DNA of 37,455 nucleotides. It comes from Owenweeksia sp. GTDB taxonomy: Bacteria > Bacteroidota > Bacteroidia > Flavobacteriales > Schleiferiaceae. How positions within the stretch are numbered: position 1 is the first letter of the stretch; each line of letters begins with the position of its first letter. Below, piece after piece: positions 1 through 6,748 of this stretch. The position numbers were made by a program, and so were the translations under genes. The stretch lies in contig JANQHO010000043.1 in assembly GCA_028277105.1 (NCBI GenBank), positions 1 to 37,455 on the forward strand, in the 5' to 3' direction. Under the pieces are notes generated by a model. That model saw only the letters and a list, made by a program, of their open reading frames with translations, made no database searches and was not told where the DNA came from.

Positions 1-20
1 TACGTTCTGCCTTGCCTGTC

Positions 21-100
21 TTTATCCACATATCTCTTTTTGAGGCAAATCAACAAACCTTTTCATGCACATAAAACATGTACTTGCTCGTAGGGATACG
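21..100. repeat. 80-bp direct repeat, copy 1
   Basis: This stretch is repeated at 2596-2675 in the same orientation, with a single mismatch (A at position 28 against C). The match stops sharply at both ends. Copy 1 runs into the orphan toxin fragment, while copy 2 runs into a transposase fragment. No reading frame is shared by both copies in a way that would explain the conservation, so the repeat looks like duplicated spacer DNA or the scar of an element. The pair brackets about 2.5 kb that includes the FG-GAP gene. Confidence 0.9.
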
Positions 101-569
101 GCAATTTGCAGAGGAGGCTTTTAAGCGTGAAGGTGTAGACTTTGTTGGTGAGGAGAAAAAAGATAGCTATGTAGAGTTCATTCAAGGCACAGGTGATAAA
201 GCTAAAAAAATAAGAACTCATGTTCCTGATGGTTACGAGTTGACCAAACATAAGTCACAAGGTCAGAAAGTATTCACTGATGGTAAGGATTTCATTTCTC
301 CCGATACAGATGGGCATGGTGGAGGAATTTGGAAAAAAGCAAAAAAAGTGCAGCAGCGCAGCAGTGGGGATATAAAAGAGTTACGTCAAAGTTTGACAAT
401 CTTGGAGAAGGCACGTTTTTCACCCCACGTCACCGAAATGAAATACATCCCAGGAGCTAATCCAGAAAGATCAATAGGGCCATCTTTCCAAACTCCCTTT
501 TTAAGGATTTTGCATTCTGACTGTAACAATTCCCAATTAGCACCGGAGGGGACATTGCCACCAATGTAA
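78..569 (+). pseudogene. Orphan C-terminal toxin-tip fragment (Ntox21-like)
   Basis: I read this as a remnant of a polymorphic toxin. The open frame is 163 codons, but only about codons 9-95 look like protein. They carry a GQKVF-x5-FISPDTDGH-GGG-x-W segment that resembles the C-terminal toxin domain known as Ntox21, found at the tips of Rhs and other large secreted toxins. From about position 380 the frame runs antisense through the end of the oppositely oriented FG-GAP gene, so the true C-terminus has been lost. The apparent ATG lies inside the 80-bp repeat, and no delivery domain precedes it. No immunity gene follows on the same strand. The family assignment rests on remembered motif similarity and is moderate; that the gene is broken is more certain. 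Confidence 0.5.
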
Positions 570-2278
570 AGGTAATTGGAAGTTGGATTGGGATAGATAT
601 GGATATTTTTAGCATTTTCTTCTAGTGAGAAGTTTTGCATTATAAAGCAAGTTGAAGTATCCTCGCATCCATTCATGTTGATGATCACGGCATAGGAACC
701 ATTTTGGGTAGGTGCATAGGATTGATTGGTCGCATTGGGAATAGCCTGGTTATTTGTGCAATCAAGCCACTGATAGGTTCCACCCGTAGAATTTGAAATT
801 AAACTTCCACCGGATATGGTAAGTGTTGTGTCAATGGTTGTTCGATCCAAGTACAGATGGACTAGTGAATCACAACCGTTCACCTGTTTAAGCCGAAAAC
901 TTGCTGTGTCCCCAGAGTTAGAATATGTATTACCATCAATCCAAACGATGTGCTCGCATGAGTGAATAGTGTCCCACTGTTCGTATTTTACGGATTGTCG
1001 ATAGATATCAACTTCCGCTAGGTTAAATGAATCAATGGAAGCAATCATCACTTCGTTTCCATTCATCATTACACATCTCCCAAAGTTACCCCCTACCATT
1101 CTATTATTTTGAGCGAGTCTTTTTTGTTCAACAAATTCATTTGTAGATGTATCCCATTTGAACACATATGCGGCTCCAGCTTGGACGAGTGGATTTAAGC
1201 CCTTTTCATCTAGTTCCTTCCCCAATGCGCCAACCACAAGCCACTCTCCATCAAAACCTATAGAATTCCCGAACTGATCACCCGGAGCCCAGTCTGATGC
1301 AGAAATTCTACCGGTTTCATTCCAAACACCAGCCGTGTTTTCTTCAAACACAACCACGCAGCCACACTTATTACAGAATTGCCCTAGATTAGAACCATAC
1401 TTGTGTTTATACAGACCTAGGATTGCTTTGCCATTAGCCAATGCCAACGATCTTCCCATTTCATCACCTGAGGCTCTGTGTATACTGACTAGCTTTTGAT
1501 CGAACGTCCATGTCCCGGAAGAATTCTTTGAAAAAATATATCCTGCACCAGCTTCTGATAATGAATTCTGACCTGATACGTCCAGCGAATGGAAGATGGA
1601 ACCAACGAGCACTGTAGAATCTTCAAGACTCACGTCATATCCAAAATAATCCAAGCTTTGGTTGTCAGGCGGAGTGATTTTTTGCTCCTCATTCCAAATA
1701 CCATTGTTTCCTCTGCGAAAAATATAGATTGAACCGCCCTTCTCAATGAATGAGGCTCCAGTGCCGTGATCATCATATTTTGAAGAGATTACGGCATAGT
1801 TTCCATCTAAGTCCACGGACCATCCAAACTTATCATCTTGCTGACCATCGCTAGCTGATAGCTTTTGAATCTGATTCCAAATTCCATTCCCATCTCTTTG
1901 AAAGATATAGGCAGCTCCACCAGGTGATTGCGAATTATCCCTTTCATGTGAACCTACAATAATGGTAGAATCGCTAACGGCTACAGATAAACCAAATCGT
2001 GCTCGGACAGCTGGATCATTGGCATGAATGGTTTGAATGTGTGTCCAAACATCACATGAGTCAAGTTCATAAATCAGCACTTCACCCGCTCCACTTGAGA
2101 AGTTAACGGTGGCATCTGGAGAACCTACTACGACCAATCTACCATCCGCATCCAAGATATCCCAATCTGTATTGATTGGTGCTTCTGAACTTATGCTCAA
2201 TCGCTGTTGCCAGCTCTGAGAATAGAGCGGAATCGAAAGGAGAAACCAAAGTGAAAGAAAAAGTTGAACTAATTTCAT
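386..2278 (-). CDS. Secreted FG-GAP repeat protein with T9SS C-terminal sorting domain
   Basis: The product is about 630 residues. An in-frame ATG lies 19 codons further upstream, but the start at 2278 is preferred because it gives a clean signal peptide (MKLVQLFLSLWFLL...YSQ). Residues 20-410 hold about six repeats of the FG-GAP_2 type, each with an FG-x-S/D-V core and an (A/S)AYIF-like strand followed by W and QK, which should fold as a beta-propeller. A Cys-containing segment with GSYAV follows. The end is a type A T9SS sorting domain starting at IYPNPTSN, which directs outer-membrane export and surface anchoring or release. Its ligand is unknown; adhesion or recognition is only a guess. 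The gene lies between two copies of an 80-bp direct repeat and ends inside the toxin-fragment frame, so it may have arrived as part of an insertion. Confidence 0.85.
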   Translation of the reverse strand: MKLVQLFLSLWFLLSIPLYSQSWQQRLSISSEAPINTDWDILDADGRLVVVGSPDATVNFSSGAGEVLIYELDSCDVWTHIQTIHANDPAVRARFGLSVAVSDSTIIVGSHERDNSQSPGGAAYIFQRDGNGIWNQIQKLSASDGQQDDKFGWSVDLDGNYAVISSKYDDHGTGASFIEKGGSIYIFRRGNNGIWNEEQKITPPDNQSLDYFGYDVSLEDSTVLVGSIFHSLDVSGQNSLSEAGAGYIFSKNSSGTWTFDQKLVSIHRASGDEMGRSLALANGKAILGLYKHKYGSNLGQFCNKCGCVVVFEENTAGVWNETGRISASDWAPGDQFGNSIGFDGEWLVVGALGKELDEKGLNPLVQAGAAYVFKWDTSTNEFVEQKRLAQNNRMVGGNFGRCVMMNGNEVMIASIDSFNLAEVDIYRQSVKYEQWDTIHSCEHIVWIDGNTYSNSGDTASFRLKQVNGCDSLVHLYLDRTTIDTTLTISGGSLISNSTGGTYQWLDCTNNQAIPNATNQSYAPTQNGSYAVIINMNGCEDTSTCFIMQNFSLEENAKNIHIYPNPTSNYLYIGGNVPSGANWELLQSECKILKKGVWKDGPIDLSGLAPGMYFISVTWGEKRAFSKIVKL

Positions 2279-2595
2279 TTTGATGATGTTACATTTTTCA
2301 AAAGTGAATAAAATTTCCTCAAGGCGCAACTGCACTCAAGAAATTTCAGCAGATCATCAACTATTCTGGAACATTACCAACGTTTACCGTGAAATCTCAA
2401 TAAATATCATTTAAAGCTTACAATATAACTATTAGTGAAATAGTAAGGTTAACTTTGAATAGCCCAGTGGTTAATTTCAATACACCAACGTGAAATGGAG
2501 ACTTCGGGTGAGGCATTATGGGGCCAAAAGGAAGTAGTAATCTATGCAGTTGTTTGGGTTTTCTAGGAACATTACTTCAAAGCTATCAATATGCC

Positions 2596-2675
2596 TTTAT
2601 CCCCATATCTCTTTTTGAGGCAAATCAACAAACCTTTTCATGCACATAAAACATGTACTTGCTCGTAGGGATACG
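2596..2675. repeat. 80-bp direct repeat, copy 2
   Basis: This is the partner of the repeat at 21-100, in the same orientation with one mismatch. It ends exactly where a transposase-like frame becomes recognisable: that frame has an in-frame TAG at 2666 inside the repeat. The repeat therefore sits at a recombination junction rather than within a gene. Confidence 0.9.
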
Positions 2676-2836
2676 ATTACAATGAGGTACGACCGCATTA
2701 TGAGCACGGTATTTTCACACCTAATGAAATCCATGTCCACCCCAAACTCAAAAATTGCAAACCAGCTCTTAACGAAGCTATGAAGCATCGAGTGGATATC
2801 AATCGCAATCACCGATGCATTATGGGATGTAGATAA
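2669..2836 (+). pseudogene. C-terminal fragment of an integrase-core (rve-type) transposase
   Basis: About 55 codons, ending in TAA at 2834-2836, read DYNEVRPHYEHG-x-FTPNEIH. This matches the end of the DDE integrase core in IS3/IS481-like transposases, where YN-x-x-RPH is followed by TPNE. An in-frame TAG at 2666 and the absence of any catalytic DDE region upstream show that it is only a scrap. No terminal inverted repeats could be assigned. It marks past insertion-sequence activity beside the 80-bp repeat. The assignment is by motif only and the IS family is left open. Confidence 0.5.
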
Positions 2837-2870
2837 GCCAGAAAAGGAAAATTCTACCCATTATCTACCT

Positions 2871-2888
2871 AAAAAGCGATCGCTTTTT
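2871..2888. terminator. Palindrome with T-tract, possible terminator
   Basis: The 18-bp perfect palindrome AAAAAGCGATCGCTTTTT is followed by more T residues on the plus strand. It lies about 35 bp after the end of the transposase fragment and fits a rho-independent terminator of that lost element. With only eight G/C-rich core bases and no loop spacer, the hairpin would be short, so the call is moderate. Confidence 0.45.
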
Positions 2889-2985
2889 TTCTTTCTTCCA
2901 AAATTTCAAAGAACAGATTTAAAATTAGGTTTTATCCGTCAGAAAAAACTGGGTCACCACTATTCAATCCTTCCAAAAAAAACAG

Positions 2986-3003
2986 ACTTCGAAATTTCGA
3001 AGT
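2986..3003. repeat. 18-bp perfect palindrome
   Basis: The sequence ACTTCGAAATTTCGAAGT is its own reverse complement. It has no T-tract, so it is not an obvious terminator. It could be a dyad operator, a transposon end or a REP-like unit; nothing in the window decides between these. Confidence 0.6.
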
Positions 3004-3262
3004 GACTGGTTAAGAAAAGATTGGACTTTTAATAGTTTAATGCTTTAAAAAACAAGGGGCTTGGGAAATTCCCCAACAAGATGCAAGTCCGAAGTGTCAA
3101 CGGAGTGACTTGCTATCTTGCTCGGAGAAGTGTACAAATGATACATAAACGAGGAGTATGAAGCGCAAATTGAAAAAATAAGCCCTGATATTCTCAATCC
3201 CTGAATGAAACGAAACGTCCTATGCACCTTGTATTTACCGAAAACGTGATTTTAAAAACCCC

Positions 3263-3270
3263 TATCTTTG
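3263..3270 (+). promoter_or_regulatory. Candidate -7 box for the toxin-antitoxin operon
   Basis: TATCTTTG matches the TAnnTTTG consensus of the Bacteroidota primary sigma factor and lies 19 nt before the antitoxin ATG at 3290. No TTG is visible at the usual -33 spacing, so the assignment rests on the -7 box alone. Confidence 0.4.
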
Positions 3271-3289
3271 TATAACAACGATAAGAACC

Positions 3290-3550
3290 ATGGATTTAGC
3301 AGCCAGGAAAAATAAATTTATTGAACAGTTCATGAAGCTCACCAGCTTGAAAAAGATCAGGCGCTTAGAGGAAGTGTTGCACAGTGAAATGAATGAAGGG
3401 GAAGAGATTGTGGCACATACCGTTACCGGTGAACCCCTGACTAGGGAGCAATACCTGGAAGACTTAAAGGAAGCCGAAGCTGAAATTGAACGCGGAGAGT
3501 TCATCACCCATGAGGAACTGAAGAAAGAAGTCCGTACATGGGGAAGGTAG
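3290..3550 (+). CDS. Antitoxin of a ParE/RelE-type toxin-antitoxin pair
   Basis: This 86-residue, strongly charged, mostly helical protein has 13 nt of overlap with the next gene, a ParE-like toxin. It has the layout of a type II antitoxin: an N-terminal helical part (residues 1-40) and an acidic C-terminal tail (EQYLEDLKEAEAEIERGEF) of the kind that wraps around ParE-family toxins. No classic ribbon-helix-helix or HTH motif is obvious, so which part binds the operator is unclear. The call rests on position and general composition. It is expected to neutralise the toxin and repress the operon, probably from the TATCTTTG promoter just upstream. Confidence 0.75.
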   Translation: MDLAARKNKFIEQFMKLTSLKKIRRLEEVLHSEMNEGEEIVAHTVTGEPLTREQYLEDLKEAEAEIERGEFITHEELKKEVRTWGR

Positions 3551-3822
3551 TCTGGACCAAAAGGTCACGGTCTTCATTAAGAAAAATTTGGGAGTTTTAT
3601 GCAGAAAAGGATACCAGGGCCGCAGACCGGATCATTGAAGAGATCATATCTACTGCTGAAAACATAAAATTTGGGGATCAGTATCAAGCTGAGGAGATTT
3701 CAGGAGGAAAATATCGCAGGGCAGTTGTCAGACATTTTAAAATTGTCTATCTGGTAAAGGGAAAAAACCTTGAGATTTTAAGGGTTTTTGATGCCCGTCA
3801 AGACCCTAAGAAATTGAAATAA
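3538..3822 (+). CDS. ParE/RelE-family toxin
   Basis: The 94-residue product has the fold signature of the RelE/ParE superfamily. An N-terminal W-x4-SRSSLRKIWEFYAE helix region is followed by A-x-RIIEEIISTAENI, a GGKYRRAVV-x-H-x-KIVY strand pair and a C-terminal ILRVFDARQDPKKL strand. The LRKIWEFYAEKD segment and the D-A-R-Q-D-P end are more ParE-like (DNA gyrase poisoning) than RelE-like (mRNA cleavage on the ribosome), but motifs alone cannot settle the target. The ATG at 3538 overlaps the end of the antitoxin gene, the usual arrangement for translational coupling. The pair looks intact, unlike most of its neighbours. Confidence 0.85.
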   Translation: MGKVVWTKRSRSSLRKIWEFYAEKDTRAADRIIEEIISTAENIKFGDQYQAEEISGGKYRRAVVRHFKIVYLVKGKNLEILRVFDARQDPKKLK

Positions 3823-3842
3823 TAAGCACCTAAAAATGAAGC

Positions 3843-3870
3843 AAAAGCAATAAATGTTTCTGCTTTTTCG
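3843..3870 (+). terminator. Possible terminator of the toxin-antitoxin operon
   Basis: The arms AAAAGCA (3843-3849) and TGCTTTT (3861-3867) are followed by T, C, G and further T-rich sequence. The hairpin begins about 20 bp after the toxin stop codon. The nominal ATG of the following Rhs frame (3854) falls inside its loop, which argues that this ATG is not a natural start. Confidence 0.45.
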
Positions 3871-4441
3871 TTTATTTTGGAATGTGGTCAACCTGTCAAA
3901 TCAAAGCTGTTCTTTGAAATACTGTGAAAACACTATAGGGTGTTACCCTTTCGGGATGATTATGCCTAATAGGAACTATAACGCTGGAAGCTACAGATAC
4001 GGGTTCCAAGGACAAGAGCAGGATGACGAAATTAAAGGGGTTGGGAATAGCCTAAGTTTTAGATTTAGAATATATGATCCCAGAATTTCCAAGTTTTTAA
4101 GTGTTGACCCTCTTACTAAAAGTTACCCCTGGTTTACCCCTTATCAATTTGCCGGTAATACCCCGATCCAAGCCATAGATATAGAAGGAGTAGAAAACTT
4201 ACACTATACCTTTACAATGTTTTTGCTTGAGACAAAGTTAAGAATTAGTAAATGGCGGGATGAAACGAGAGATGGTATTAGGGAATACTCACAAGGAGCA
4301 ACAGGGACAGCAGATGTAAACAATGAATATGTGCCAGAATCTGTTCAAAGTCAAGTAAACCAACAGCAACAAATTCATGGGGGTGTCGACTCCCCCAAAA
4401 ATAGTACCGTTAGGCCTGCGGTGTCGACTTCCCATTGTTAG
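3854..4441 (+). pseudogene. 5'-truncated Rhs repeat-associated core fragment with unknown tip
   Basis: Codons from about 31 onward (near 3942) match the Rhs core as it appears in Bacteroidota: YPFGMIMPNRNYN, YRYGFQGQE-x-DDE-x-KG-x-GNSL, F-R-x-YDPRISKFLSVDPL and PY-FAGN-x-PI-x-AID-x-EG. In intact Rhs toxins this core closes a shell of over 1000 residues that encloses a C-terminal toxin. Here the shell is missing and only about 90 residues follow the core. They are unrecognised and Gln/Ser-rich, and probably a truncated or decayed tip. The nominal ATG lies in a terminator-like hairpin, directly after an in-frame TAA, so residues 1-30 are likely untranslated. The fragment is presumably a displaced Rhs end and not a functional toxin. 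Confidence 0.75.
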
Positions 4442-4455
4442 TACTGTCGACAACA

Positions 4456-5097
4456 TTACATATCTGTTTCGGCTTTGATATTTTCCAGGGCTTTTTCAAG
4501 GTTTGAGAGGCTGGTATATCCCCTGGTAACCAGGTAAGCATGTTTACCTTGGCGATAAACCACGGAAGGGAAGCCCTGAATGCCCCAGTGAGCTACCACC
4601 TTAAATTCTTCCCGGGTGAGTTCCACAAACTTTGGCTCGGTCATCATTTTTTCAAAAGCCTGTGGATCGATGTCAAAATCGGCAATACATCTGAGGTAAG
4701 TATCCATTTCTGCCACAGGGAGGCCTTCGCTGTAAATAGCTTTTTGCAGCCGGGCAGCAAAAGCAATGGACTCCAGGGGTTTAAAACTTTTAAAAACACA
4801 TAGGGCTACGGCAGGCGGCAGGGAACTGAACATAGCCGAACCTTCTTCCAGTAAGTCTAAAAAAGGATGGCCGAATTTTACCCCTGTCATATCTTCCACT
4901 CTTTTGTAAGCTTCCTTTATATAAGCGGCCGATTCACCGATAGGGCCTTCTCTTTCCCCCAGTAACATACCACCGGAAAGCACGTTAAACTGATAATCGT
5001 CCCGGTGATTTCTCCAAAATTCCTGGATAACGGGACTGAAACCATAACACCAGCCGCAAAGGGCATCGTAGATGTAATAAATGCTTGGCTTTTCCAT
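4456..5097 (-). CDS. DsbA-family thiol-disulfide oxidoreductase (FrnE-like)
   Basis: This 213-residue protein opens with SIYYIYDALCGWCYGF, placing a CGWC redox pair (Cys14, Cys17) at the end of the first thioredoxin strand. The helical insertion that follows and the cis-Pro segment GIQGFPSVVY (about residues 173-182) fit the DsbA/FrnE superfamily. There is no signal peptide, so it is probably cytoplasmic, unlike classical periplasmic DsbA. The likely role is thiol-disulfide exchange or isomerisation on unknown partners. It is divergent from queE with about 70 bp between the two starts. Confidence 0.85.
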   Translation of the reverse strand: MEKPSIYYIYDALCGWCYGFSPVIQEFWRNHRDDYQFNVLSGGMLLGEREGPIGESAAYIKEAYKRVEDMTGVKFGHPFLDLLEEGSAMFSSLPPAVALCVFKSFKPLESIAFAARLQKAIYSEGLPVAEMDTYLRCIADFDIDPQAFEKMMTEPKFVELTREEFKVVAHWGIQGFPSVVYRQGKHAYLVTRGYTSLSNLEKALENIKAETDM

Positions 5098-5153
5098 AAT
5101 TTACTAATTAAGAATGAGGTTACGGGTAGCAGATATATAAATATAAAGCTTTC

Positions 5154-5161
5154 TATTTTTG
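5154..5161 (+). promoter_or_regulatory. Candidate -7 box directly before queE
   Basis: TATTTTTG fits the TAnnTTTG consensus and ends only 4 nt before the queE ATG (5166). Transcription normally starts about 5-7 nt after this box, so the mRNA would begin at or beside the start codon. No TTG element is seen at the expected upstream spacing. Confidence 0.4.
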
Positions 5162-5165
5162 CAAA

Positions 5166-5795
5166 ATGACAAATGAGGAGAAGGATTTGGTAGAACATGG
5201 GCTGAAAGTTCCCCTGATGGAAGAGTTTTACACCATACAGGGAGAAGGTTTTCACACCGGCAAGGCCGCTTATTTTATAAGGGTTGGAGGCTGTGATGTG
5301 GGTTGCCATTGGTGTGATGTGAAAGAAAGCTGGAATCCCGAGCTTCACCCGCCTACAGATGTAAATCTTATTGCAGAGAACGCGAAAAAATACTCCGATA
5401 CGGTAGTAGTTACCGGTGGAGAGCCTCTGAGCTGGAATATGACTCCTCTTACCGATGCTTTACACCAAAAAAATATACAGATACACATCGAGACTTCCGG
5501 GGCTTATGCGCTAAGCGGCAGTTGGGAATGGATATGCCTGTCGCCCAAAAAGACCAAACCTCCGGTCAGGGAGATCTACCAGCTGGCCGATGAATTAAAA
5601 GTAGTTATTTACAACCGGCACGACTTTAAATGGGCAGAAGAGCACGCGGCCCTGGTCAACGAGAAGTGTCACCTTTTTTTACAGCCCGAATGGGGAAGGA
5701 GGAAAGAGGTGATGCCTTTAATATCAGACTACGTGATGAAAAATACCCGTTGGAGGATCAGCCTGCAGTCTCATAAATACATCGGTATACCTTGA
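5166..5795 (+). CDS. queE: 7-carboxy-7-deazaguanine synthase (radical SAM)
   Basis: QueE converts 6-carboxytetrahydropterin to 7-carboxy-7-deazaguanine in the pathway to queuosine and related deazaguanines. The 209-residue product has the family opening EEFYTIQGEG-x-HTGKAAYFIR, the radical SAM cluster motif CDVGCHWC (Cys43, Cys47, Cys50), and VVVTGGEPL for SAM binding. The last part, ISLQSHKYIGIP, is also typical. The N-terminal 18 residues before EEFYTIQ are usual for Bacteroidota homologues, so the ATG at 5166 is kept although it lies only 4 nt after a promoter-like box. The gene is convergent with RNase Z, with 8 bp between the stops. Other queuosine genes are not in the window. Confidence 0.95.
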   Translation: MTNEEKDLVEHGLKVPLMEEFYTIQGEGFHTGKAAYFIRVGGCDVGCHWCDVKESWNPELHPPTDVNLIAENAKKYSDTVVVTGGEPLSWNMTPLTDALHQKNIQIHIETSGAYALSGSWEWICLSPKKTKPPVREIYQLADELKVVIYNRHDFKWAEEHAALVNEKCHLFLQPEWGRRKEVMPLISDYVMKNTRWRISLQSHKYIGIP

Positions 5796-5803
5796 TACTC
5801 AGC

Positions 5804-6748
5804 TCAGCCCAGCTCAAGTTCCTGTTTCTTGTGTTTTATGATGAATTTATGACCTTCACGAGCTAGTTCTGTAGTGGGGAATATTTCCCGGGCTTCCTCA
5901 AGTAAAGGGGTAAGGTCTTTGTAGCGGACGGAAAAATGACCGATGATCAGATTTTGAGCATTTACTTTTAAAGCCATACCAGCCGCTTGACGGGCGGTAC
6001 TATGGGTAGTTTCTGCCGCCCTGCTGGCGTGTTCTTCCGCAAAGGTGGCTTCGTGGTATAAGAGGCTGGGGTTTGAAAAAAAATCACGCAGGTTTTCAAC
6101 CGGCAGAGTATCGGTACAATAGGCATAACTGAGAGGCTCGTCAGCCGGATCGGTGAGCGCTTCATTGGCAATGCGGGTACCTTCTTCATTGATCCAGTCT
6201 TCCCCCTGTTTAATCTTTTTTAACTCACTGACAGGGATATTGTATTGGGTAAGGGCGCTTTTTTTAATGTGCCTGGGGCGGGCTTTCTCTTCAAATAAAA
6301 AGCCGCAGCAATCCAATTTGTGTTGCAGGGGAAATGAATGGACCTTTATTTTTTCATCTTCAAAAATGCTTTCCTTCTCTTTCATGTTAAGGGGGTGAAA
6401 GTTAAGCGGAAACTTAAGCCAGGTAGCAGAAGCGCTGAGAATAGTCTGAATTACTTTTTTTAACTCTGCAGGTGCATAGATGTGCATTTCCCTTTGCCGG
6501 TCGAGCAAATGCAGGCTAGTTAGCAAGGGAACCAGGCCAAAAAAGTGATCACCGTGCAGGTGACTGATCAAAATGTGATTGATCCTTCCAAAACCGATGT
6601 TGTTTTTGCGCAATTGTACCTGGGTCCCCTCCCCACAGTCGATCAGGAAATGGCGGTTGGCCAGAGTTAAAAACTGTGACGTAGGATGACGATTTACTAG
6701 TGGAATAGCTGAATTAGAACCTAAAACGGTCAATTCGAGATAATCCAT
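5804..6748 (-). CDS. rnz: Ribonuclease Z
   Basis: RNase Z removes the 3' trailer of tRNA precursors. The 314-residue length and sequence fit the short bacterial form of the metallo-beta-lactamase fold: SNSAIP near the N-terminus, FLIDCGEGTQ-x-QL, the zinc motif HLHGDH (His63, His65, Asp67, His68), YCTDTLP with its metal-bridging Asp, YHEATF, the RAAETTHSTA segment, and IIGHFS with a further metal His. Its start codon shares one base with the stop codon of the upstream T9SS-sorted protein gene (TGATG), so the two are probably translationally coupled, although their functions appear unrelated. Confidence 0.95.
   Translation of the reverse strand: MDYLELTVLGSNSAIPLVNRHPTSQFLTLANRHFLIDCGEGTQVQLRKNNIGFGRINHILISHLHGDHFFGLVPLLTSLHLLDRQREMHIYAPAELKKVIQTILSASATWLKFPLNFHPLNMKEKESIFEDEKIKVHSFPLQHKLDCCGFLFEEKARPRHIKKSALTQYNIPVSELKKIKQGEDWINEEGTRIANEALTDPADEPLSYAYCTDTLPVENLRDFFSNPSLLYHEATFAEEHASRAAETTHSTARQAAGMALKVNAQNLIIGHFSVRYKDLTPLLEEAREIFPTTELAREGHKFIIKHKKQELELG

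Larger units (their letters stand above)
2837..3289. other. Gene-poor stretch with palindromes
   Basis: I see no supportable gene in this 450-bp stretch. It contains the palindrome at 2871-2888, an 18-bp perfect palindrome centred on TTCGAAATTTCGAA (2986-3003), and an imperfect hairpin from 3077 to 3120 with arms CAAGATGCAAGTC and GACTTGCTATCTTG separated by about 17 nt. Short open frames on the minus strand look unlike protein. The stretch probably consists of decayed mobile or intergenic DNA upstream of the toxin-antitoxin pair. Confidence 0.6.

Noticed and set aside
2597..2812. Minus-strand 71-codon frame over the second repeat
   Set aside because: It runs antisense to the transposase-like fragment and its end lies in the duplicated spacer; composition is not protein-like.
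3045..3227. 60-codon minus-strand frame
   Set aside because: It runs through a hairpin-forming stretch and shows no family features.
4917..5348. 143-codon minus-strand frame across the DsbA-like and queE genes
   Set aside because: It overlaps both real genes and has no domain of its own.
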